Assembly: GCA_014523625.1 (NCBI GenBank)
Contig: JAATVP010000260.1
Location: 1 to 12,340, forward strand
Direction: 5' to 3'
Length of the DNA: 12,340 nucleotides
Origin: Nitrososphaerales archaeon TH5896
GTDB taxonomy: Archaea > Thermoproteota > Nitrososphaeria > Nitrososphaerales > Nitrososphaeraceae
This document shows, in pieces, positions 1-5,710 of this stretch. Under the pieces are notes generated by a model that was not told the origin of the DNA, did no database searches, and saw nothing but the letters and a program-made list of their open reading frames with translations. Both the position numbers and the translations under genes were made by a program. Every line of letters begins with the position of its first letter. Position 1 is the first letter of the stretch.

Positions 1-136
1 AGGTCTCTTCCATTTCTGATATCATAGAAGGAGTAGATAATACGTTCTCTCCTTCCCATAAGAAACTAGTTGTTTGGTTGGTGGAGACCTTCAGATGCCT
101 TACTTTCTCAACTCCGATCTTGGCTAGGTAACTCAT
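1..136 (-). CDS. Hotdog-fold thioesterase-like protein, N-terminal part only
   Basis: The reading frame opens at an ATG at 134-136 and runs off the left edge of the window, giving 45 residues beginning MSYLAKIGVE. An in-frame TAA lies three codons upstream, so the start is well bounded. Residues 32-45 read VLSTPSMISEMEET, the pattern of the fluoroacetyl-CoA-thioesterase-like (FlK) branch of hotdog proteins. Thr35 and Glu43 are eight residues apart, the spacing of the FlK catalytic Thr and Glu; the expected His would lie outside the window. A role in hydrolysing a small acyl-CoA is inferred from the family, and the substrate is unknown. A TATA-like stretch at 161-170 is correctly placed for a leaderless message. 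The call rests on a short N-terminus, so family membership is likely but not certain. Confidence 0.6.
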   Translation of the reverse strand, partial: MSYLAKIGVEKVRHLKVSTNQTTSFLWEGENVLSTPSMISEMEET

Positions 137-160
137 CGAAAGTTATAAGAGCCGACAACC

Positions 161-170
161 ATATTATTAT
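161..170 (-). promoter_or_regulatory. TATA-like box of the thioesterase-like gene
   Basis: On the minus strand this reads ATAATAATAT and lies 25-34 bases before the ATG at 136. That is the archaeal TATA-box distance expected for a leaderless transcript. It is placed by position and composition only. Confidence 0.4.
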
Positions 171-314
171 CGTTATCATTAATTGCAGTAGGAACTGAAA
201 TGTTAGAAGCCAGTTGGAAATTTTCTCACATAAAAAGAACGACGCAATTGTAGTTGCGGAGAAGCAATTTGCATCGAACGTACCTTTGGTTTTTTACAAA
301 TTATTGTTAGTGAT

Positions 315-399
315 TTAGTCGGCAAATGTTCTTTGAACTATTTGATGAAGAATATGTAAAAATTGGATCAATACAATAAGGATAGACTGTACCGACTAA
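315..399. other. Nested inverted repeats, possible structured RNA
   Basis: TTAGTCGG at 315-322 is perfectly complementary to CCGACTAA at 392-399. Immediately inside it, 323-331 pairs with 335-344 as a nine-pair stem with one bulged T at 339 and a TTT loop. The two elements together enclose 85 bases. Neither strand gives an ORF here, and it is not a recognisable tRNA or C/D-box RNA. A T-rich block at 412-421, read on the minus strand, could act as a TATA box for transcription into this element. A single 8-base inverted pair could arise by chance in a spacer this size, so the abutting second stem carries most of the argument. Confidence 0.3.
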
Positions 400-411
400 G
401 GCGATAGAAAG

Positions 412-429
412 TATAAAAATAAAAATATG
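412..429 (-). terminator. T-rich terminator (or TATA box) after the small ORF
   Basis: On the minus strand this reads CATATTTTTATTTTTATA, 14-31 bases past the stop codon at 443. Two runs of five T match the U-rich intrinsic terminators used by archaea. The end of the block, TTTTTATA, could instead be a TATA box for the structured element at 315-399; the sequence does not decide between these. Confidence 0.4.
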
Positions 430-442
430 AGCTCGAGGTCGT

Positions 443-574
443 CTATGAAGAACGTCGTGCGCCTGAAATTACTGCAAATGCAAGTCCTACTGCAAGGCCA
501 AATGCTAGCGGAACCCATACCCCAAAGCTTTCCATAGAGAAGACGATTACTTGTTTTAGCAGTGCTTCGAACAT
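443..574 (-). CDS. Hypothetical 43-residue single-helix membrane protein
   Basis: I do not recognise a family. The ATG at 572-574 opens a 43-codon frame ending in TAG at 443-445. The product begins MFEALLKQVIVFSMESFG, continues with a hydrophobic segment from about residue 19 to 37 (VWVPLAFGLAVGLAFAVIS) and ends in the basic tail GARRSS. It would be a one-pass membrane protein with its positive C-terminus probably inside. Support for a real gene: a GGTG ribosome-binding-like motif directly before the ATG, a TATA-like box 25-33 bases upstream, and a T-rich terminator just after the stop. A second in-frame ATG would give a 30-residue form. Many archaeal energy-metabolism complexes have small subunits like this, but nothing here ties it to one. 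Confidence 0.5.
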   Translation of the reverse strand: MFEALLKQVIVFSMESFGVWVPLAFGLAVGLAFAVISGARRSS

Positions 575-598
575 CACCTATTGGAATATAAGACTTAG

Positions 599-607
599 TA
601 TATTAGA
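599..607 (-). promoter_or_regulatory. TATA-like box of the small membrane ORF
   Basis: The minus strand reads TCTAATATA, 25-33 bases before the ATG at 574. The position suits a leaderless or nearly leaderless transcript. Confidence 0.4.
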
Positions 608-729
608 TTTACTCAGAAAACCCATTACGAACATATTGCATTGCGTCATTTCTGACGTTTAATTGTCAGCTTGTCGGTCAAGAATTATCTTACCCTGCAC
701 GGTAGGAAGCGAAGTTAAGTACGCTGTCC

Positions 730-739
730 TTAAATTACC
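730..739 (+). promoter_or_regulatory. TATA-like box of the rpl44e-rps27e pair
   Basis: TTAAATTACC ends 20 bases and starts 29 bases before the ATG at 759, the expected place for a leaderless promoter. The upstream dyads at 643-704 lie directly behind it. Confidence 0.4.
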
Positions 740-758
740 CTTTCATATCTGAACATGT

Positions 759-1037
759 ATGAAGATGCAGAAGGAATTTCGGAAATTCTGCCCGAAATGT
801 AAAACTCATACTACACAATCTATTTCAATATATAAGAAAGGTAAAGATAGAAAGATGGCATTAGGCGCAAGAAGGCACGCGGAAGACAAGAAGGGGTACG
901 GAGGACAAAAGTTTCCCGAACTCAAGAGAACAGCAAAGACTTCGAAGAAAATTACCTTGAAATACACCTGTAAGAATTGTCAAAGAAAGACTATGAAAGA
1001 AGGAATGAGGATCCGTAAATTGGAGATCCAACCGTAG
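759..1037 (+). CDS. rpl44e: Large-subunit ribosomal protein eL44 (L44e)
   Basis: This is a structural protein of the archaeal and eukaryotic large ribosomal subunit, located near the E site. The 92-residue length is normal. Two zinc-ribbon cysteine pairs are present (Cys11/Cys14 in CPKC and Cys71/Cys74 in CKNC). The family signature GYGGQK is at 46-51, followed by the basic stretch LKRTAKTSKKITLKY. The ATG at 759 fits the TATA-like box upstream; a second ATG at 765 would give MQKEFRKFCPKC, so the start is uncertain by two residues. rps27e follows with no real gap, which is a common archaeal pairing, and the two are probably co-transcribed. Confidence 0.95.
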   Translation: MKMQKEFRKFCPKCKTHTTQSISIYKKGKDRKMALGARRHAEDKKGYGGQKFPELKRTAKTSKKITLKYTCKNCQRKTMKEGMRIRKLEIQP

Positions 1038-1038
1038 C

Positions 1039-1044
1039 TAGGTG
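1039..1044 (+). promoter_or_regulatory. Ribosome-binding site that decides the rps27e start
   Basis: TAGGTG lies between the rpl44e stop and the ATG at 1054. It matches the anti-Shine-Dalgarno end of archaeal 16S rRNA (GGTG core) at a spacing of nine bases. It also contains the GTG at 1042 that could otherwise be taken as a start. Its presence favours the downstream ATG. Confidence 0.55.
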
Positions 1045-1053
1045 GTATTTGGT

Positions 1054-1251
1054 ATGAAGAAAAACATGATCCTAATACCTAAACCTCACACTAGGTTTAT
1101 TTTGACTCAATGCAGCCAATGCGATGAAAAGAAAATAGTATTCAGTCACGCTACCGCGGATGTTTACTGCAAAAAATGTGGAGCCATGCTAGTAAAAAGA
1201 ACAGGATCGAAGGCGGACATATTGGGCAAAGTTATAAACAATCTAGATTAA
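1054..1251 (+). CDS. rps27e: Small-subunit ribosomal protein eS27 (S27e)
   Basis: This zinc-ribbon protein belongs to the small ribosomal subunit. The 65 residues start MKKNMILIPKPHTRF, the usual archaeal N-terminus. Cys20/Cys23 (CSQC) and Cys39/Cys42 (CKKC) form the zinc site, with the family motif IVFSHA between them. A GTG at 1042 would add four residues (MVFG), but a GGTG ribosome-binding motif overlaps that codon and is well spaced for the ATG at 1054, so I prefer the shorter form. The stop codon lies inside the end of the opposing cobY gene, a nine-base tail-to-tail overlap (1243-1251), so its transcript probably extends antisense into cobY. Confidence 0.92.
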   Translation: MKKNMILIPKPHTRFILTQCSQCDEKKIVFSHATADVYCKKCGAMLVKRTGSKADILGKVINNLD

Positions 1252-1878
1252 GTCGTCATCCAAGTAATGTTCAGCGATTCCTAGATCCTCTGCGGTATTA
1301 ATATTGACAATGAGCTGTATCTCGTTTACAATTGAATAGAATTCCTCAAACGGTTCGTCAGAGAGCGACGTGCCCAGATAGAACCCACAGACGCCTGTGT
1401 AACAGTACTCCTTGCTTTCGATATCAATCAAGTAACTGCAGGTCGTGCCGATGGAGCTAACAAATGATCTATCTGCAACTGCTGTTATACATGTATTCCT
1501 AATAGACGGTGTGCATCTTTTGATCAATTTTTTGACGGTATCTGAATCAAGTAAAGCTAAGTCCGAAGGAAGAGTAAGAACCTTCTGTTCAGCCATCGAA
1601 TTTAGAGCCTTGGACAGGTCTTTGGAAAACCCTAGTCCGTCAGCAACCATCACATCAATATTGTGATCTGTTCTGTAATTTCTTTGTAAAAACTCTGTTG
1701 TCTGTGGAGAACGAGGGCTAGATACGCAAACAATTCTGCTAAACTGACCAGACAAAATCACGGCATGTAATACGGTTTCAATAAGAGTTTTACCCTTTAT
1801 GCGCGCTAATGGTTTTTCAATATTATCTGGAGTAATGAATCTAGATCCTTTGCCACCACACATAATCACAGCCATCAT
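1243..1878 (-). CDS. cobY: GTP:adenosylcobinamide-phosphate guanylyltransferase CobY
   Basis: CobY transfers GMP from GTP to adenosylcobinamide phosphate, giving adenosylcobinamide-GDP. It is the archaeal non-orthologous replacement for bacterial CobU and acts in the cytosol. The 211 residues begin with the nucleotidyltransferase loop CGGKGSRF (7-14), followed by EKPLARIKGKTLIETVLHAV. LTLPSDLALL corresponds to the central metal-binding Asp region, and NINTAEDL near the C-terminus is typical. The first ATG overlaps the cobS stop as ATGA; a second ATG follows at once, so the start may shift by one codon. It is the last gene of the cobalamin operon. Its 3' end overlaps rps27e by nine bases, tail to tail, leaving no spacer for a terminator. 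CobY identity is clear from sequence and context. Confidence 0.92.
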   Translation of the reverse strand: MMAVIMCGGKGSRFITPDNIEKPLARIKGKTLIETVLHAVILSGQFSRIVCVSSPRSPQTTEFLQRNYRTDHNIDVMVADGLGFSKDLSKALNSMAEQKVLTLPSDLALLDSDTVKKLIKRCTPSIRNTCITAVADRSFVSSIGTTCSYLIDIESKEYCYTGVCGFYLGTSLSDEPFEEFYSIVNEIQLIVNINTAEDLGIAEHYLDDDLI

Positions 1879-2642
1879 GGTGAAATAAAACCCGAAATAG
1901 AGGATAGGGAAATCAGGCAGGCCAATCTAACAATTTCGTTTGAAGCCCCCATAACGTCTCCAGAAATTCCTCCAAAGCTCAGACGAGCAATAAATTGGAT
2001 CAATCCTGCAACCAGAAACGCAATTGCTAAAGTGATAAGACCTTCGTATCCAGTTACAAGAAACACTATAGTCAAGGTTATCAACGTACAAACTATGAAT
2101 TTCATCTTATTTTTCATGGCCAAGACAAAAGGAGAGCTAAGTCCATCCCAAGCAGCCTTGCCAAAATGGGCCTGTTCTACCATCATATATTTAGCGATCA
2201 CTTCTGAAGTCAGTAGGAACGAAAGTAGGATGGTGCCGTCACGAATTGACGAGAGCGTCGCAAACATGCCTATAAAATATAAAATCAAGGCTGTTGCCCC
2301 AGCCGATCCTATTGAATGGTCGTGCATTGCGTTTTTCTTCGATTCCCTACCCCGCTTCACCATCAAGCCGTCGCCGAAATCAGCTAGTGCATCGGTATGA
2401 TGCAAACCGGTCATCAAAGTAATAAACAGAACAACAAGAAGGCTTGCGATTTGAGGATCGAGCACAAGTAAGAGGCCGTATCCAACTAAACCAGCGGATA
2501 GCCCAATCAGTACCCCAACAATCGGGAACAGATACATATTTGTCGCTATGTATTTTATGTCAATTGGAGCTGATTGACTATGTCGGGCAGGAGGGATTAC
2601 CGTCAAGAAGGAGACAACTGCCATGAGCGGCTTAAATACCAA
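1875..2642 (-). CDS. cobS: Adenosylcobinamide-GDP ribazoletransferase (cobalamin synthase) CobS
   Basis: CobS joins adenosylcobinamide-GDP to alpha-ribazole or its phosphate, completing the corrinoid, and is an integral membrane enzyme. The 255-residue length is normal. The acidic active-site motif is HHTDALADFGDG (81-92), followed by GRESKKNAMHDHSIGSAG (98-115), corresponding to the family's RERR...MKDSRIG block. Several hydrophobic segments follow. The start shown is a TTG, chosen because residues FKPLMAVVSFLTVIPP align with the family N-terminus; the first ATG, at 2624, would remove six residues and is a fair alternative. With the TTG start it overlaps cbiB by 11 bases. It overlaps cobY by the ATGA motif. 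Confidence 0.92.
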   Translation of the reverse strand: MVFKPLMAVVSFLTVIPPARHSQSAPIDIKYIATNMYLFPIVGVLIGLSAGLVGYGLLLVLDPQIASLLVVLFITLMTGLHHTDALADFGDGLMVKRGRESKKNAMHDHSIGSAGATALILYFIGMFATLSSIRDGTILLSFLLTSEVIAKYMMVEQAHFGKAAWDGLSSPFVLAMKNKMKFIVCTLITLTIVFLVTGYEGLITLAIAFLVAGLIQFIARLSFGGISGDVMGASNEIVRLACLISLSSISGFISP

Positions 2643-3636
2643 AGATTAGGTGCCACCAACCTAAATAAGATAGGAGAAGGATAAGAGGAAGTGAAAAAAC
2701 CAAACAGAATAGCAAAGTGGTTATCTTCATAATTTTGATGGCGAGCATACATTTATCAACTGTAACGAATTCAGCCCCTTCGCCTAAAGCATAGCTACCC
2801 ATTTTCTCAAGTTTCACTCTCAGAGCACCGGCCATAGAACTCATAGGGTATCCAGCATTGATGCTGGTTGTTTTGTGATGATCACGAATCAGGATTAGCA
2901 GAGAATTTCTCCAATCTGCTTGAACTATGTAAGCTGAGACGACGATCAGAAGACCAGTCACACGAGCTGGCAAGAAATTGAAAATAGTATCTAGCTTGGC
3001 TGGCATCCAACCCACATCTTTGTAGTAAGGATCCTTGTATCCAAGCATGGAGTCCAGTGTATTAACTACTCTATAAGCTATACAACCTACAGGTCCGAGA
3101 ATTGAGTAGAAGAACAATGGAGATATGATTCCATCGACAGTGCTTTCGCTAATACATTCGATAGTCGCAGATTGGATACATTCTTCATTCAAGTTACTGG
3201 TATCCCTCCTGACTATCATTGATAAACCGTATCTAGCTTCCTCCAAGTTTCCCGCTTCTATTGAGCGAACGATCTGGATAGCGGATTTCTCCATTCCTTT
3301 CAGGGCTATTGATATCTTTAACAGGATTGCAAACAAAATCAGGGTAATGAGTATTCCCATGAAAAGAGCAGTCAACGAAGCCACGGTTATTGCCAGCAAT
3401 GCTACCCCCGAAACAAGGCCACAGGAAAACAAGATTCCTTTTACCTTTTCAATTTTATCCTGTGAAATTGAATCTACTCTCACCCCATTGTGTTTCAAAT
3501 GCGGAGTCACGAATTCGATTAGCTTTCCGAGCCATGAGACTGGATGGTACCTATTTCTCGGGTCTCCAAACATTAAGTCTAGGACTATCCCAAGAGTTAA
3601 GCCACCCGTCAGAAGAATAAACTGCTCATAAATCAT
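2632..3636 (-). CDS. cbiB: Adenosylcobinamide-phosphate synthase CbiB
   Basis: CbiB attaches the aminopropanol-phosphate arm to adenosylcobyric acid, giving adenosylcobinamide phosphate, and is a multi-pass membrane protein. The bacterial aerobic-pathway name is CobD, but cbiB avoids confusion with the decarboxylase at the head of this operon. The 334 residues contain the family blocks DPRNRYHPVSWLGKLI near the N-terminus, RRDTSNLNEE with SESTVDGIISPLFFY, and YRVVNTLDSMLGY in the middle, then the GYPMSSMAGALRVKLE block toward the C-terminus. It overlaps the cobQ stop by 11 bases and the cobS TTG start by 11. Length and motifs look intact. Confidence 0.93.
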   Translation of the reverse strand: MIYEQFILLTGGLTLGIVLDLMFGDPRNRYHPVSWLGKLIEFVTPHLKHNGVRVDSISQDKIEKVKGILFSCGLVSGVALLAITVASLTALFMGILITLILFAILLKISIALKGMEKSAIQIVRSIEAGNLEEARYGLSMIVRRDTSNLNEECIQSATIECISESTVDGIISPLFFYSILGPVGCIAYRVVNTLDSMLGYKDPYYKDVGWMPAKLDTIFNFLPARVTGLLIVVSAYIVQADWRNSLLILIRDHHKTTSINAGYPMSSMAGALRVKLEKMGSYALGEGAEFVTVDKCMLAIKIMKITTLLFCLVFSLPLILLLSYLGWWHLIFGI

Positions 3637-4495
3637 TCTCTAAATCAAGTATTTCCTTTGAAATTTTTTCTATGTCAATCATTGGTTCGATTTCTCTTAC
3701 CAAATTTTGGATTTGCTCATCCAATGCAGCGTCAAGAGCAGGAGCATTTGTTTCAGTAGGGTCTATACCATCGAGGGAATCCTCTTTAGGCAAGTTTACT
3801 TCTACCTTAGTTACTACTCCGTAGAACTCCTTGTTTGTCATTATCTTGACAGTTGACATGGCTGATTCTAAAAGTGATATATCCCCAAGAAATTTATTTA
3901 TCATAAAGCCTCTGACAAGTTCCCTATCGGAGGGCTTTAGAAGCGACATAGTCCCTACGATACTGGCAAAGCATCCACCTCTTTCGATGTCGGCAACAAT
4001 GATAACTGGAGCGCTTACTTTCCTTGCGAGAAGCATATTTGCGACATCATATTGTTGGATGTTAATCTCAGCCGGGGATCCTGCCCCCTCCATTATAACT
4101 ATGTCATTGTCTTTTCTAAGGCTATCCAAAGAATTAAGAATAATTGGAAATGCATACTGCAACACAAATTTTTGGTAGTAATCCTTTGCATGCATTAGCC
4201 CGTGAGAATGACCCTCTATAATTACATCACTTACATAGTTACCGTGTGGTTCAAGTAGAATAGGATTCATTCTTACGTCAGGATTTTTTCTAGACGCAAA
4301 AGCTTGAACAGCTTGAGCCATTGAAATACTCTCTGAGGTGTCTCCAATTCGGTAAATTTTTGAGGACATATTTTGAGACTTAAATGGTGCAACCTTGTAT
4401 CCTCTGTCTGCAAAAATCCTACATAACACAGTAACGATCGTAGTTTTTCCTGACCCTGAAGATGTGCCTTGAATCATCAAGATTTTTGCAGTCAT
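3626..4495 (-). CDS. cobQ: Cobyric acid synthase CobQ/CbiP, synthetase domain only
   Basis: CobQ normally performs the last four ATP-dependent amidations of adenosylcobyrinic acid a,c-diamide to adenosylcobyric acid. The N-terminal dethiobiotin-synthetase-like domain is clear: P-loop GTSSGSGKTT (10-19), APFKSQNMS (36-44), MAQAVQA (59-65), MNPILLEPHG (76-85), KDYYQ (104-108), EGAGSPAEINI (136-146) and IIVADIERGG (165-174). Standard CobQ is about 480-500 residues, with a class I glutamine amidotransferase half. This protein stops at 289, just past the inter-domain motif LPKEDSL (235-241), with an acidic, helix-like tail. No amidotransferase remnant follows, because cbiB starts 11 bases before its stop. 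Ammonia must therefore come free or from a separate glutaminase. The start ATG overlaps the upstream gene by four bases. Confidence 0.88.
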   Translation of the reverse strand: MTAKILMIQGTSSGSGKTTIVTVLCRIFADRGYKVAPFKSQNMSSKIYRIGDTSESISMAQAVQAFASRKNPDVRMNPILLEPHGNYVSDVIIEGHSHGLMHAKDYYQKFVLQYAFPIILNSLDSLRKDNDIVIMEGAGSPAEINIQQYDVANMLLARKVSAPVIIVADIERGGCFASIVGTMSLLKPSDRELVRGFMINKFLGDISLLESAMSTVKIMTNKEFYGVVTKVEVNLPKEDSLDGIDPTETNAPALDAALDEQIQNLVREIEPMIDIEKISKEILDLENDL

Positions 4496-5607
4496 GACTC
4501 CATTGAACTTAAAGCGTCTATAAGAATGGCGTTTTCTATGTGTTTTTTAACAGCAACCCGAATATGCTTTAGGCCCATTCCAGTAAACGTACTGCAGTCA
4601 CGTACCAATATTCCTCTATTGTTAAGGAGATAATTACGGACTTCAGTTGAGCTTTGATCTGAAACGTCTATCAAAAAGTAATTGACGTCAGATGACATAG
4701 GAGAAAATTTCGTCTTCTTTTTTAGTTCTTTTACCATAAAATTTCTTTCGCGTCGTATCAGTCTTCTGGAATTCTCTAAATATGATTTATCCTTTAAAAC
4801 TAACATCCCTATTTTTTGAGCTACACCATTTACGTTCCAAGAAATCATGTTATCGAGCATGAGATTTATCAGATTCGGATTACACACACAATACCCTAAT
4901 CTGATGCCTGCTAGACTAAACGACTTTGTCATCGATCTCAGTATCACTAGATTTTTGTATTCTGAAACCAATTCGATCATGCTATTATTCTTTTTATCAC
5001 TTTCTTCTACTAATTCAATAAAACACTCATCTAAGAACATCTGGGTATGTGGATCAATATTCTCGATTATTTTTCGCGCCGATTCTGTTGACAATACTCC
5101 TGTTGGGTTGTTCGGATTACAAAGGAAAACCGCATCGCACCCTTCCTTTGCTTCTTTCAATATAATTTCGGGATCATGTTCCCAATTCTTTAAGGGAACA
5201 AATTTGATCGTTGCTCCCAACCTTCTTGCCGAAAGTTCATATTCACAAAAGGTAGGAGCAGAAATTACTACCTTCCCACGAATGAAGGTACGTGCGAAAA
5301 TGTGGATTAGTTCAGTGGCACCATTGCCAACTAACAACCATTTTGGGTCCAGTTCTAACCCTAGGTAGTCTAGAATGCTCTTCTTCAATTCCCTACAAGA
5401 CGGATCAGGATAAGTTGTACAGAGACTACCCAATTCTCTACTCACATCATTTAACAAATCCTTTGAGATTCCTAAAGGATTGACGTTGGAGCTGAAATCG
5501 AGTTGAACCAAAGCAGGATTAACTGAGTAAATTCCTCCATGAAAACAATCGTAATTCGGTTTATTCTTCATCATCGAAGTCATCCAGTAGCTAATTTCAT
5601 CCATCAT
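4492..5607 (-). CDS. cobD: HisC-like PLP aminotransferase, probable L-threonine-O-3-phosphate decarboxylase CobD
   Basis: This class I/II PLP fold protein probably makes (R)-1-amino-2-propanol phosphate for the cobalamin side arm. Visible blocks are HGG (23-25), LDFSSNVNPLG (36-46), YPDPSCRELK (66-75), GNGATELI (94-101), NPNNPTG (164-170), the PLP-pairing Asp193 in FLDEC, and the Schiff-base lysine Lys228 in MTKSFSLAGIRLGY. The HGG...DFSSNVNP start favours CobD over histidinol-phosphate aminotransferase, and its position at the head of a cobalamin operon supports this. HisC activity is still possible, since the families are close. In Salmonella CobD the HGG lies near residue 8, so the true start may be one of the downstream ATGs (5583, 5574 or 5571). 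Confidence 0.85.
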   Translation of the reverse strand: MMDEISYWMTSMMKNKPNYDCFHGGIYSVNPALVQLDFSSNVNPLGISKDLLNDVSRELGSLCTTYPDPSCRELKKSILDYLGLELDPKWLLVGNGATELIHIFARTFIRGKVVISAPTFCEYELSARRLGATIKFVPLKNWEHDPEIILKEAKEGCDAVFLCNPNNPTGVLSTESARKIIENIDPHTQMFLDECFIELVEESDKKNNSMIELVSEYKNLVILRSMTKSFSLAGIRLGYCVCNPNLINLMLDNMISWNVNGVAQKIGMLVLKDKSYLENSRRLIRRERNFMVKELKKKTKFSPMSSDVNYFLIDVSDQSSTEVRNYLLNNRGILVRDCSTFTGMGLKHIRVAVKKHIENAILIDALSSMES

Positions 5608-5617
5608 TATAATGTAG

Positions 5618-5650
5618 ATGCCGGATATTAGGAGGCATTAGGCATATTTT
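5618..5650 (-). promoter_or_regulatory. Probable promoter region of the cobalamin operon with a dyad
   Basis: The 103-base gap between divergent cobD and the downstream dehydrogenase gene must hold both promoters. For the minus strand, AAAATATGCC at 5641-5650 and TAATATCC at 5623-5630 are the AT-rich candidates, but neither is ideally spaced from the first ATG. A dyad ATGCC/GGCAT (5618-5622 and 5634-5638, 11-base spacer, with another GGCAT at 5641-5645) overlies them and could be an operator. No bacterial-type cobalamin riboswitch is visible. Confidence 0.3.
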
Positions 5651-5677
5651 CGCCAAGTACCAAATTGTCTCGTGAAA

Positions 5678-5687
5678 AGATTATTAG
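5678..5687 (+). promoter_or_regulatory. TATA-like box of the asd-family gene
   Basis: AGATTATTAG lies 24-33 bases before the ATG at 5711, in the expected place for a leaderless message. Confidence 0.4.
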
Positions 5688-5710
5688 ATGTAGCTTACTA
5701 AGCCAACCTG

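Larger units (their letters stand above)
137..442. other. Gene-free stretch between two minus-strand genes
   Basis: No frame in this 306-base stretch stays open long enough to suggest a protein on either strand. It holds the promoter of the thioesterase-like gene near 161-170, a short stem CGCAA/TTGCG at 243-247 and 254-258, a run of six T on the plus strand at 290-295, and the nested inverted repeats at 315-399 listed separately. The AT-rich block at 412-429 could end the small ORF transcript. I found no tRNA: there is no T-arm consensus next to the possible closing stem. Confidence 0.5.

Noticed and set aside
315..399. A tRNA closed by the 8-base stem
   Set aside because: No T-arm or anticodon-arm consensus can be placed on either strand.
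1042..1053. GTG at 1042 as the start of rps27e
   Set aside because: A GGTG ribosome-binding motif covers it, and the family N-terminus matches the ATG at 1054.
3125..3631. A 168-residue plus-strand open frame
   Set aside because: It is antisense to cbiB, whose conserved blocks fully explain this stretch.
4847..5368. A 173-residue plus-strand open frame
   Set aside because: It is antisense to the well-supported PLP enzyme gene, with no recognisable motifs or promoter.
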